Shown here piece after piece: positions 1-6,676 of a stretch of DNA of 7,207 bases; the first letter of the stretch is position 1; each line of letters begins with the position of its first letter. Where the stretch lies: positions 1-7,207 of the forward strand of contig CALATR010001103.1 in NCBI GenBank assembly GCA_937891875.1, in the 5' to 3' direction. Under the pieces are notes generated by a model that saw nothing but the letters and a program-made list of their open reading frames with translations, had not been told where the DNA came from and did no database searches. The position numbers and the translations under genes were made by a program. The stretch is from an uncultured Pseudomonadota bacterium (lineage in GTDB: Bacteria > Myxococcota_A > UBA796 > GCA-2862545).

Positions 1-727
1 CCCGCGCGTCGATGGGGTCGCCGTCGCCGTCCGGATCCGGGTTCTCGTCCCGGGTCGGGATCTCGTCCCCGTCGTCGTCAGTGTCGAAGGCGTCGCTGGT
101 GCCGTCGTCGTCGGTGTCCTGGTGCTCGTACTCGTCGGGGAAGGAGACCTCGATCACCTCGAAGAAGTCCCAGACGCGGTCCCCATCGGTGTCGACCTCG
201 CACAGGCTGGTGCCCAGGCGCTCCTCCGCGATGTCGGGCAGCCCGTCGCCATCCCAGTCGGACACGACCGGCGAGTCGCAGTCGTAGCAGTCCATGAAGT
301 CGGCAATCCCATCGAGATCGGCGTCCAACGTCCGTTCTTCCGCATCCGGGACCCCGTCGCCGTCGCTGTCGAGGTCCAGGTAGGCGGGGATGCCGTCGCC
401 CAGGGTGGCGCACGGATCGCAGCCCCGGCTCCAGGTGTCACAGCTGCCGGTGGCCTCCGGCGGCGGCGTGCCGTCCAGGTCCCAGGTGCCCTCGACCAGG
501 GTGTCGATGCCGTCGCCGTCGTCGTCCTCGTCGAGGTAGTCGGGGACGCCGTCCTTGTCGGTGTCGTCGTTGTCGCAGTCGCCGTCGCCGTTCCGGTCTT
601 CGTCCGTGTCGAGGATGTCGTCGTTGTCGCTGTCGGTCATGACCGCGCACGGCTCGGCCGCCGCCACGGTAGGGATCACGAGCCCGACCGTGCAGATCGC
701 AACCAACGCTGTGCGGATGATGACCAT
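1..727 (-). CDS. Secreted thrombospondin type 3 repeat (calcium-binding) protein, 3' partial
   Basis: The frame is open from ATG at 727-725 to the window edge (242 codons, no stop), so the C-terminus is missing. Residues 1-24 form a signal peptide: MVIIR, a hydrophobic core, then TVAAA before Glu25. The mature part is built of Asp-rich DxDxDGxxD loops, for example DSDGDGVPD around 120-128, DWDGDGLPD around 157-165, and further copies near 46-56, 134-143, 178-187, 204-212 and 216-223. This is the thrombospondin type 3 repeat pattern, in which the Asp side chains coordinate Ca2+. Eight cysteines (27, 51, 96, 103, 106, 147, 150, 176) suggest disulfides and an extracytoplasmic location. A GGGAGGA ribosome site lies 4-5 nt upstream. 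Such proteins are common on myxobacterial surfaces and often end in a sorting tail (established for the group), but that end is not visible here. Exact function unknown; adhesion or structural role is inference. Confidence 0.9.
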   Translation of the reverse strand, partial: MVIIRTALVAICTVGLVIPTVAAAEPCAVMTDSDNDDILDTDEDRNGDGDCDNDDTDKDGVPDYLDEDDDGDGIDTLVEGTWDLDGTPPPEATGSCDTWSRGCDPCATLGDGIPAYLDLDSDGDGVPDAEERTLDADLDGIADFMDCYDCDSPVVSDWDGDGLPDIAEERLGTSLCEVDTDGDRVWDFFEVIEVSFPDEYEHQDTDDDGTSDAFDTDDDGDEIPTRDENPDPDGDGDPIDAR

Positions 728-730
728 GGA

Positions 731-737
731 TCCTCCC
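731..737 (-). promoter_or_regulatory. Ribosome binding site of the TSP3 repeat protein
   Basis: On the minus strand GGGAGGA precedes the ATG at 727 by a short spacer (about 4 nt after GGAGG). It supports this ATG as the start, in agreement with the signal peptide that begins there. Confidence 0.6.
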
Positions 738-850
738 GGTCCAAGGATGCCACAACGCGACGGGGTCCCGACTGTGGAACGCGGGGACCGTCTCTGGCGT
801 CTCGGGGGTTACACGGGCTCCGCGCTCGACTGGAGGTCGCCCTGATTCTG

Positions 851-1804
851 TTGCTCGCCTGGATCCTGACCGCACCCGCCGCGCAGGTCGAGGGGACCCG
901 CGTGCCGTGTCCCGACGGCGAGGGCGAGGTGGTCGTGAACCGGCTCATCGCCCAGAACACGGTCGGCGGCTGGGACAGCGACGGCGCGCGCTACAGCGGC
1001 GGCGGCAACTTCCGCGAGCTGGCGGTCAGCACCTGCTCCAGCGGCCTGTCGCTCCTGGGTGCGGACATGGGCCGCGGCCTGTCGCCCGCCATGATGGCCA
1101 AGGTCGAGGCCGTGCTGCAGCAGATCCGCGCCGAGCACCCCGGGGAGGACCTCACCGCCCTGCCCGCCCACGTGCGCCACGGCTTCGCCGCCCGGATCTA
1201 CGGCGCCCTGGACCAGCCCGAGAAGGAGGTCCAGCTGTGGATGTCCGCCTCGTGGCTCGCCCGGGACCAGGGCGTCGGGCTGTTCAAGGGCCTCGACGGC
1301 CCGGTCATGGCGCGGCTCATGCTGACCGCAGGCGAGCGCCAGCTCAAGAACGAGCTCGCCCCCGCGACCCGCAAGCAGCTCACCTTCAACCTCGCCGTGG
1401 TCGCCGCGCGTGGCGGCTACCCCAACCTGCGCAACGGCTACCTGGAGCAGGTCGAGGCCATGGAGCTCACCGAGGACGAGGCCGAGCGGGTCTCCGCCCT
1501 TCGCCGCGCCATCCCGCTCGAGGCCGCCTACCAGGACAAGGCCATCGCCGCCCTGTCCCGCACCCTCATCCAGCGCCACGGCCCCTCGCGGATCACCGCC
1601 ACCTACCAGCTCGCCGACCTCCTGCGCCGCCGCGGCAAGGCCGACAAGGCGCTCGGCTACTACCAGATCGTGGCTGCCAGCGAGGAGGTCCCGGAGGAGC
1701 TGACCGAGCTGGCCGCGTACTTCGTCGCGGAGCTGGGGGGCGGAGAGCCCTGGGAGACCAAGCGCTTCCAGAAGATCGGCGGGCTGCAGGCGCCGGAGCC
1801 GTAG
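851..1804 (+). CDS. Exported DUF2225-like protein with TPR-like helical tail
   Basis: Function unknown. Numbered from TTG 851 the product has 317 residues. Residues 20-70 resemble the DUF2225 core: CPDG at 20-23, then VGGWDSDG (38-45), a Gly-rich turn, and TCSSG (61-65). The family normally shows two CxxC pairs. Here each keeps only its first Cys (C20 and C62), so zinc binding looks lost. The rest is helical; residues 248-296 look like a TPR helix pair. Start is uncertain. The in-frame sequence before and after 851 (VALILLLAWIL, then TAPAAQ) reads like a signal peptide, and GGAGG at 832-836 fits a rare CTG/ATT start at 842-848. TTG 851 and GTG 902 are the only standard start codons between about 728 and 902. 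GTG 902 has AGGGG 6 nt upstream and would give a cytoplasmic form starting at CPDG. It diverges from the TSP3 gene. DUF2225 assignment is from motif memory, moderate certainty; that it is a real gene is near certain. Confidence 0.8.
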   Translation: MLAWILTAPAAQVEGTRVPCPDGEGEVVVNRLIAQNTVGGWDSDGARYSGGGNFRELAVSTCSSGLSLLGADMGRGLSPAMMAKVEAVLQQIRAEHPGEDLTALPAHVRHGFAARIYGALDQPEKEVQLWMSASWLARDQGVGLFKGLDGPVMARLMLTAGERQLKNELAPATRKQLTFNLAVVAARGGYPNLRNGYLEQVEAMELTEDEAERVSALRRAIPLEAAYQDKAIAALSRTLIQRHGPSRITATYQLADLLRRRGKADKALGYYQIVAASEEVPEELTELAAYFVAELGGGEPWETKRFQKIGGLQAPEP

Positions 1805-1850
1805 GGCAGGCCCGGAGATGACAGCGCGCGCCGCGCGGGGCACCCTGACC

Positions 1851-1858
1851 GGGGAGGG
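1851..1858 (+). promoter_or_regulatory. Ribosome binding site for the first lipoprotein
   Basis: GGGGAGGG lies with its GGAGG core 7 nt before the GTG at 1865. This ideal spacing is the main reason for choosing that start, which also puts a lipoprotein signal at the N-terminus. Confidence 0.65.
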
Positions 1859-1864
1859 ACGCCG

Positions 1865-2308
1865 GTGCGGCAACGAGGACTCGATCACCTGAAGGCAGCC
1901 GGAGTCGCAGTCACTCTCGCAGCCTCCGCATGCGAACCCGCCGCGGAGATCCCGTTCGAAGCCTACGAGGCTGATGGCTACTCGCTCGTTGCGTACCAGG
2001 AGACTGAGGAGTACTCGGCGATCGAAGTGGCCTCGACAGTGATGCTGGTAGTCGACGACACGCCCGTCATCGTCCACAGCAGCCTCACGGCAAGGCAGGA
2101 CGGAGAGGCTTCGTACTTCGCCGTGGGCACACATCCGGGTGCCCGTCAGCCCGATGGCACCTGGCTCGTCATGCAAGGCTCGCTGCGTTGCAAGGTAGAG
2201 TCCGCGTCCGTCACTTGCGTTGGCGCTGACGGCTTCGACCGTCGATACGATGCCGGGGGTACAGCAACCGGTACTCACACTACGCGCGTGCACCGGTTTG
2301 ACCAGTGA
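1865..2308 (+). CDS. Putative lipoprotein, 147 aa, unknown function
   Basis: Not recognised. The GTG start at 1865 follows a strong ribosome site. The N-terminus MRQRGLDHLK is basic and is followed by a short hydrophobic stretch ending in LAASAC, with Cys23 as the likely lipidated residue, so the product is predicted to be a membrane-anchored, exported lipoprotein. The mature part is acidic and beta-strand-like (alternating hydrophobic residues in ASTVMLVVDDTPVIVHSS), with two further cysteines in an RCKVESASVTC segment near 120-130 that could form a disulfide hairpin. Its TGA overlaps the GTG of the next gene by 4 bp, so the two are probably co-translated. Codon use is visibly less GC3-biased than in the flanking DUF2225-like and kinase genes. 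No homologous family identified by eye. Confidence 0.75.
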   Translation: MRQRGLDHLKAAGVAVTLAASACEPAAEIPFEAYEADGYSLVAYQETEEYSAIEVASTVMLVVDDTPVIVHSSLTARQDGEASYFAVGTHPGARQPDGTWLVMQGSLRCKVESASVTCVGADGFDRRYDAGGTATGTHTTRVHRFDQ

Positions 2309-2853
2309 GAGTCCCTACGACCATCGCGCTGGTCATGATGGGGTTGGCCTGTCAGTCCGAGCCGGGTCCAACCGATCCGCCGATCGGCTTCTGCAGCCAC
2401 GCCATCGTGGATGACGGGACCGACAACGGGCAACTCCTCGAGCTTCAGCAGGTCGTGCTGTTCCCCGGCGGGGGCGGCGCCTGGTTCGTCGAGACGGCCT
2501 CGTACGAAACGCCAATCGAACCCGGCTGCGTCGACGCCGACTGCTTCACCACGACCCGCGACATCTACGAGGTGCGCTGGGAGCCGATCGTCGAAGGGTA
2601 CGCCTTGCGTACACCAGGCCCGGAACCACTATCATGGCGCTGCGCGGTCCAACCTGGTGGCGTCAACGTCGATTGCATCGTCAGCCGCAAGGATGACACC
2701 CAGGACACCCGGTACTTCTCATCACGTTTCGGCGGCCGTACCAAGGACGGCCAGCCATGGCGCATGTTCCAGGATCAATGGAAGAACCGCCCCTGCATCC
2801 GCTCCGACACCGAACACGAGGCTTTCTACGAGGACTATTGGGCGTCGTGGTAG
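2305..2853 (+). CDS. Putative lipoprotein, 182 aa, unknown function
   Basis: Not recognised. It starts with GTG 2305 inside the GTGA overlap with the preceding gene; no clear ribosome site precedes it, so translation is probably coupled. The N-terminus MRVPTTIALVMMGLAC is a short signal with Cys16 as the possible lipidated residue. The box is imperfect: Gly sits at -3 where Leu is usual. The mature protein is beta-rich and contains seven more cysteines: FCSH near 30, a CVDADC pair near 75-80, WRC and VDC near 112-124, and RPC near 163. This suggests a disulfide-stabilised periplasmic or surface domain. The RC...VxC segment recalls the one in the upstream lipoprotein, so the two may be distant relatives. 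A partner role for the two is inference from the overlap only. Confidence 0.75.
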   Translation: MRVPTTIALVMMGLACQSEPGPTDPPIGFCSHAIVDDGTDNGQLLELQQVVLFPGGGGAWFVETASYETPIEPGCVDADCFTTTRDIYEVRWEPIVEGYALRTPGPEPLSWRCAVQPGGVNVDCIVSRKDDTQDTRYFSSRFGGRTKDGQPWRMFQDQWKNRPCIRSDTEHEAFYEDYWASW

Positions 2854-2908
2854 CGCTCGACCTTCCACGCCCGCGTTCCCGGATCCCCAGCGTCCAAAAC
2901 TCTCCCCC

Positions 2909-3919
2909 TCAGCGACGCTCCGACGGCGTGAGAACCACAGCCTGCCGCAGCTCGCCGCGCCGGGTGGCCAGGATCTGGCCGCGCTCGTTGATGGCCACCG
3001 CGGCCTCCAGATCCTCGCCCACCAGGGTGCCGATGTCGTAGGCCACGCCGTCGTGCACGAGCATGTCCCCGCTGCCGACGAGCCACCCGGAGCCGTTCAC
3101 CCGTGAGCCCCACCGGACGGCGAGGGGCGGCAGCACGTGGAAGCTGCCGTCCCGGTCCCACTGGATGGAGCCGGAGAGGCCGGGCTCCACGACCCCGGTC
3201 CCGACGATGGGCCAGCCGTCCGGACCGGCCGCGGCGGCACCTGCGCGCGTGCCTCCGCCCTCCAGCAGCAGGACGCCGAGGCCCGGCACCCACCGAGCGG
3301 CCTGGGACTGGGTTCCCTCACCGCGCAGGCTCCCGACCACAGAGCCATCATCCAGGAGCGCGTTCGGCGAGAGCGGGAGCTCGACCTGCTCTCCGGGACC
3401 GCTCCAGACGACGGGCGGTCCGGTGCCCCAGGTGTGCGCCAGCACATCTCCCGACGCGTTGATGTCCAGGGCCTCCAGGCGCGGCAGGAGCTCCACCGCG
3501 CCCGAAGAGAGGTCCAGGCGCAGCGTCTCTCGATGGATGTCGGGGCCCTCGACCCACTCGATGGACCCGATGGCGAGCCCGTCCTCGTTCATGCGCAACA
3601 GCTCGAGCGAGGACGCGTGGTCCAGGTCCACGGGCCGCACGACGTGCACGCTCCCATCCGCCTGACGCAGCTCGAAGGAGCGGACGCCGGGCTCGCGGTA
3701 CAGCCGGATCAGCACGTCGCCGTCCTCGTCCAGGTCGATCGCGTAGGCGTCGACTCCTTCCGGCGAGGCCTCCTGGACGGTCCAGACGTAGCTCTCTGGA
3801 GCACTGAGTGGCAGCGCGGGCGTGACGAGCGTGTCGGTGTCGCCGCCTGGCGCAGCAACACAGCCGGCGAGCATCAGGAGCGGGAGTCCGCGGCCCAGAA
3901 TCGAGATGAACACCGTCAC
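2909..3919 (-). CDS. Lipoprotein with seven HAF-like / beta-propeller-like repeats
   Basis: The 336-residue product starts at GTG 3919, one nucleotide after the stop of the UbiA gene. GTG 3913 is an alternative start two codons in. The signal ends in LMLAGC, a good lipobox, with Cys20 lipidated. The mature part carries seven degenerate copies of a motif of the type A-x-x-[IL]-[ND]-x-x-G-x-[LV]-[VL]-[GA]. Its glycine falls at residues 67, 114, 157, 192, 235, 278 and 314 (spacing 35-47). The clearest copies are ALDINASGDVLA (150-161) and AVAINERGQILA (307-318), which resemble the HAF extracellular repeat. Seven units of about 40 residues suggest a seven-bladed propeller anchored to the membrane (inference). 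It is the last gene of the kinase-UbiA operon. A sensor, scaffold or binding role is possible; no catalytic residues can be named. Confidence 0.85.
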   Translation of the reverse strand: MTVFISILGRGLPLLMLAGCVAAPGGDTDTLVTPALPLSAPESYVWTVQEASPEGVDAYAIDLDEDGDVLIRLYREPGVRSFELRQADGSVHVVRPVDLDHASSLELLRMNEDGLAIGSIEWVEGPDIHRETLRLDLSSGAVELLPRLEALDINASGDVLAHTWGTGPPVVWSGPGEQVELPLSPNALLDDGSVVGSLRGEGTQSQAARWVPGLGVLLLEGGGTRAGAAAAGPDGWPIVGTGVVEPGLSGSIQWDRDGSFHVLPPLAVRWGSRVNGSGWLVGSGDMLVHDGVAYDIGTLVGEDLEAAVAINERGQILATRRGELRQAVVLTPSERR

Positions 3920-3928
3920 CTCACCCCC
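3920..3928 (-). promoter_or_regulatory. Ribosome binding site spanning the UbiA stop codon
   Basis: GGGGGTGAG on the minus strand matches seven of eight bases of the GGAGGTGA anti-16S core and includes the TGA stop of the UbiA gene. It directly abuts GTG 3919 and would be better spaced for GTG 3913, so the lipoprotein may really begin two codons later. Confidence 0.45.
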
Positions 3929-4913
3929 CGACCCCCGGCACGGGCAGCCGCCCCGGCAGCGGCGCTGCGAAGATGTCTGGCAGCAGCTCGAAGTTGTGGG
4001 CGATGAGGATGCCCACCACGGTCAGGCCGTAGAGCAGGCCGGTGACCAGGATCGGGCCGTCCTTGATGAGGGTCTCGTCGGGAGCGTCGCCCTCGCCGCG
4101 CTGATCGACCAGCCAGATGTACCGGAAGATCCCGTACAACACGAAGGGCATGGACAGGACCATCCACGGGGTCGCAGAGCCGATGACGGTGTAGAGCGCG
4201 TAGCAGAGCACCACGGCGCCGGTGACGATGGCCTGGAACTGGTCGAGCATCGGCAGGCTGTAGTGCTCGAGGATCTTGCGGGTGCCGCCGCCCTGGCCCA
4301 GCTGGACCAGCTCGGCGCGGCGCTTGTGGAAGCCGATGAAGAGCGCCAGGAACGCCGTGCAGAGGAAGAGCCACTCGCTGATCCGCACCTCGATGGCGGC
4401 CGCACCGGCGATGACCCGCAGCAGGTAGAAGCTCGACAGCACCATCACGTCGAGGATGACGACGTGCTTGAGCACGAAGCTGTAGAACATCGTGGTCGCG
4501 AGGTAGGCGAGGCCGAGCACGAGGAAGACCGGCGAGACATACCAGGCGATGCCCGCGCCGATCAGCAGCACGACGACCATCTCCACCAGGGCCAGCCCCT
4601 CGGGCAGCGCCCCCGACGCGATGGGGCGCTTGCTCTTCTTGGGGTGCTTCCGGTCCGCCTCGCGGTCCAGGTAGTCGTTGAGCAGGTAGCCGCTGCTGGC
4701 GAGCAGGCTGAACGAGGCCACCGCCAGGACGGCGTCCAGCAGGCGCATGGGGTCGGTCAGGTAGACCGAGGAGAAGACCACCGGCGCCAGGATGAGGACG
4801 TTCTTGGCCCACTGCTTCGGCCGCAGCGCCTTGATCGAGGCCCGCGCGATGCTGAACGGGGTGCGCTTCACCGGCGCGGCCGGACCATCCGATGGCTCAG
4901 AAGCCTCTTGCAA
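3921..4913 (-). CDS. UbiA-family decaprenyl-phosphate phosphoribosyltransferase-like enzyme
   Basis: A 330-residue polytopic membrane enzyme. By family it moves 5-phosphoribose from PRPP onto a polyprenyl phosphate, the first committed step to lipid-linked ribose/arabinose donors (as in mycobacterial Rv3806c). RPKQWAKN at 31-38 is characteristic of this subgroup. NDYLDREAD (79-87) gives the Mg/diphosphate-binding Asp residues 80, 83 and 87, followed by the RPIASG signature (96-101). The second conserved region is YSFVLKHVVILDV (144-156) with RVIAG (166-170), and HKRRAEL follows at 196-202. About eight or nine hydrophobic helices span the rest. The TTG start sits one nucleotide after the kinase stop with GGAG 6 nt upstream; GTG 4871 is a weaker alternative. 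No DprE1/DprE2-like epimerase genes lie in the window, so the final sugar cannot be told. The polyprenyl substrate length is also unknown. Another UbiA specificity is less likely. Confidence 0.92.
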   Translation of the reverse strand: MQEASEPSDGPAAPVKRTPFSIARASIKALRPKQWAKNVLILAPVVFSSVYLTDPMRLLDAVLAVASFSLLASSGYLLNDYLDREADRKHPKKSKRPIASGALPEGLALVEMVVVLLIGAGIAWYVSPVFLVLGLAYLATTMFYSFVLKHVVILDVMVLSSFYLLRVIAGAAAIEVRISEWLFLCTAFLALFIGFHKRRAELVQLGQGGGTRKILEHYSLPMLDQFQAIVTGAVVLCYALYTVIGSATPWMVLSMPFVLYGIFRYIWLVDQRGEGDAPDETLIKDGPILVTGLLYGLTVVGILIAHNFELLPDIFAAPLPGRLPVPGVGG

Positions 4914-4914
4914 C

Positions 4915-6663
4915 CTATTCTCCGGGGGGGCTGACAGGACTCACCACGAGCATGCGGTGCTCGCCGGGCTGCAGGACCAGGCTGCTCCTGGAGGCAGGCC
5001 GGCCGGGCACCCGTACCTCGACGATGTGTCGCTCGCCCGCCGTCACATTCACACTTCCGCTCACGAGCGTGCCATCCACGAGTACCTGGACGCCGGGGGG
5101 CGTCTCCACCTGCAGGATGGGGGTCGCAGTGCTGACCGCGCCAGCGCTGATCAGCTGCCCGACGACCACGCCCACGACGGTGCCCAGGAAGAGGCCGGCC
5201 AGGAAGCCGACCGCGGCGAAGAGCGGAGCGAGCCAGGTGGGCGAGCCCGACGGCCGGGGGCGCGACTGGGGCACGGTGATGGGGCGCAGGGGGGCGGGCT
5301 GCTCGGTCGAGACGTCGAGCGGATCCTCCTCGGGCCGGCGGCGCAGCTCGGTCGGGCCGGCCATCGGATCGGGGTCGTCCTCGGGCACCTGGGTGTCGAG
5401 CACGTCGTCGACGAGGCTGCCGCGAGACGTCGTGTCGGTCTCGTCGGAGAGGTCGGTGATCTTGCGGACCACCGTCTCCGGCTCCTCCTCGCCCCAGCGG
5501 TCCTGCTTGTGGACCATGGTCGCGGTGTCGTCGGTCTTGAGTCCGAACAGCGCGGGATCGGCCTGCTCCTTGTTGCGCACGTCGCGCATGGAGCCCATGC
5601 CGATCACCCGGGTCGGCCCGTCGCCCGCGTCGTCGAACTCGAGGTCGAGGTCGTCGTCCACCTCCTCGTCGGGCACGAAGGAGTTGGACGTGCGCCGGCT
5701 GCCCGCGTCGTCCCCGCCGTCGGGGAACAGGCCCTTCACGTAGCTGGCGAGGCTGTGGTGGGTGAAGATGAAGCCCGCGTCGTGGAAGAACTTGTCCAGC
5801 GCGTCCTTGAAGGCGGTGGCGTTGGGGTAGCGCTCGTTCCGGTCGACCCGCAGGGCCCGGTCGACGATGGTCTCGAGCGTGAACGGCACGCCGGGGTTGA
5901 CCACGCTGGCCGGCTCGTACTGGCCGGTGCGGATGCGGTCGATGGTCGCGAACTCGGAGTCGGTGCGGAAGGGGTGGGCGCCGGTCAGCATCTCGTACAG
6001 CACGACGCCGACGCTGAAGAGATCCGAGCGTTGGTCCAGGTCTTTCGCGCCGGCCGCCTGCTCGGGGCTCATGTAGTCGAACCGACCCTTGACCACGCCG
6101 CTGGCGGTCTCGAGCGCCTTGTGGCTGGCCCGGGCGATGCCGAAGTCGGTCAGCTTCACCTCGCCCTGCATCGACAGGAGCACGTTGGGCGGGCTGACGT
6201 CGCGGTGGATGATGTTGAGGGGCACGGTGCGCCCGCCGCGCATGACCTGACGGTTGTGCGCGTACTCGAGGCCCTTCAACAGCTCGATGGCGACGAAGAC
6301 CGTGTGGGGCACGGGCAGCTGGATGTTCTTCTGCCGGCAGCGGCGGAGCACGGCGCCCAGATCAGGGCCGTCGACGAACTCCATCGCGATGTACCAGACC
6401 CCGTCGATCTGCCCCAGATCGAGGATCTGCACGATGTTGGCGTGCGACAGCAGCCCCGCGACCTTCGCCTCGTCCACCAGCATGGCGACGTACTCGGCGT
6501 TCTGCGAGAGGTGCGGAAGGATGCGCTTGATCGCGAAGGTACGCTGGAAACCGCCGATGCCTTCCAGACGTGCCTTGTAGATCTCCGCCATACCGCCTGT
6601 GGCGATACGTTCGAGGATCTGGTACTTCCCGAAGGTCTGGACGGCGGACTTCGCCAATGACAC
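4915..6663 (-). CDS. Transmembrane Ser/Thr protein kinase (PknB-like) with PEGA-like periplasmic domain
   Basis: Hanks-type kinase, 582 residues from GTG 6663. Kinase domain about 12-290: Gly loop ATGGMAEIY (21-29), Lys46 in FAIKRI, helix-C Glu65, catalytic loop HRDVSPPN (153-160, Asp155, Asn160), DFG 173-175, SPE 199-201 and the DQRSDLFSVGVVLYEMLTG segment. The usual Lys two after HRD is Ser157; the HRDVSP form is common in myxobacterial kinases. An acidic linker (about 315-470) carries four T-x-V motifs. One transmembrane helix spans about 476-508. The C-terminal part 517-576 (VETPPGVQVLVDG, then GERHIVEV) resembles a PEGA domain, placed outside the membrane. The start is uncertain: GTG 6738 adds 25 residues but overlaps the divergent gene, and TTG 6657 has the best-spaced GGAG. 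First gene of an operon with UbiA and a lipoprotein. Substrate unknown. Confidence 0.95.
   Translation of the reverse strand: MSLAKSAVQTFGKYQILERIATGGMAEIYKARLEGIGGFQRTFAIKRILPHLSQNAEYVAMLVDEAKVAGLLSHANIVQILDLGQIDGVWYIAMEFVDGPDLGAVLRRCRQKNIQLPVPHTVFVAIELLKGLEYAHNRQVMRGGRTVPLNIIHRDVSPPNVLLSMQGEVKLTDFGIARASHKALETASGVVKGRFDYMSPEQAAGAKDLDQRSDLFSVGVVLYEMLTGAHPFRTDSEFATIDRIRTGQYEPASVVNPGVPFTLETIVDRALRVDRNERYPNATAFKDALDKFFHDAGFIFTHHSLASYVKGLFPDGGDDAGSRRTSNSFVPDEEVDDDLDLEFDDAGDGPTRVIGMGSMRDVRNKEQADPALFGLKTDDTATMVHKQDRWGEEEPETVVRKITDLSDETDTTSRGSLVDDVLDTQVPEDDPDPMAGPTELRRRPEEDPLDVSTEQPAPLRPITVPQSRPRPSGSPTWLAPLFAAVGFLAGLFLGTVVGVVVGQLISAGAVSTATPILQVETPPGVQVLVDGTLVSGSVNVTAGERHIVEVRVPGRPASRSSLVLQPGEHRMLVVSPVSPPGE
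4920..4923 (-). promoter_or_regulatory. Ribosome binding site deciding the UbiA TTG start
   Basis: GGAG on the minus strand lies within the last codons of the kinase gene, 6 nt before TTG 4913. The spacing supports the unusual TTG over the downstream GTG at 4871 and makes translation of UbiA depend on ribosomes finishing the kinase. Confidence 0.55.
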
Positions 6664-6676
6664 GCACTCCGGCTCG

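Noticed and set aside
1..640. Low-complexity GTCGTC/GTCGCC-rich tract that looks like a DNA repeat
   Set aside because: It is the complement of codons for Asp and Gly in Ca2+-binding loops; the units are imperfect and explained by the protein.
122..850. Long open extension in front of the DUF2225-like gene, in the same frame
   Set aside because: It is antisense to the TSP3 repeat gene, its translation is Val/Ala-rich low complexity produced by GTC/GCC triplets, and it lacks domain features. The real gene begins near 842-902.
728..850. Divergent promoter region between the TSP3 and DUF2225-like genes
   Set aside because: A promoter for each gene is likely here, but I could not point to convincing -35/-10 elements in this GC-rich stretch.
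809..2293. 494-codon open frame on the minus strand
   Set aside because: It runs antisense across two plus-strand genes and their gap, and its Leu/Gly/Ala-rich translation is typical of a high-GC shadow frame.
2840..2872. Possible terminator hairpin GGGCGT...ACGCCC between the convergent genes
   Set aside because: Only six pairs before a bulge, a 14-nt loop, an overlap with the stop codon, and no T-tract on either strand.
2889..2919. Inverted repeat AGCGTC / GACGCT near the end of the propeller lipoprotein gene
   Set aside because: Six-base arms with a 19-nt loop, crossing the stop codon, no T-tract; such short matches are expected by chance in GC-rich DNA.
3822..4934. 370-codon open frame on the plus strand
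   Set aside because: Antisense to the UbiA gene; rich in His, Gln, Asp and Arg without hydrophobic or domain structure.
4792..6660. 622-codon open frame on the plus strand
   Set aside because: It lies antisense to the kinase and the start of UbiA, whose motifs are unmistakable; the His/Asp/Val/Gly-rich translation has no recognisable domain.
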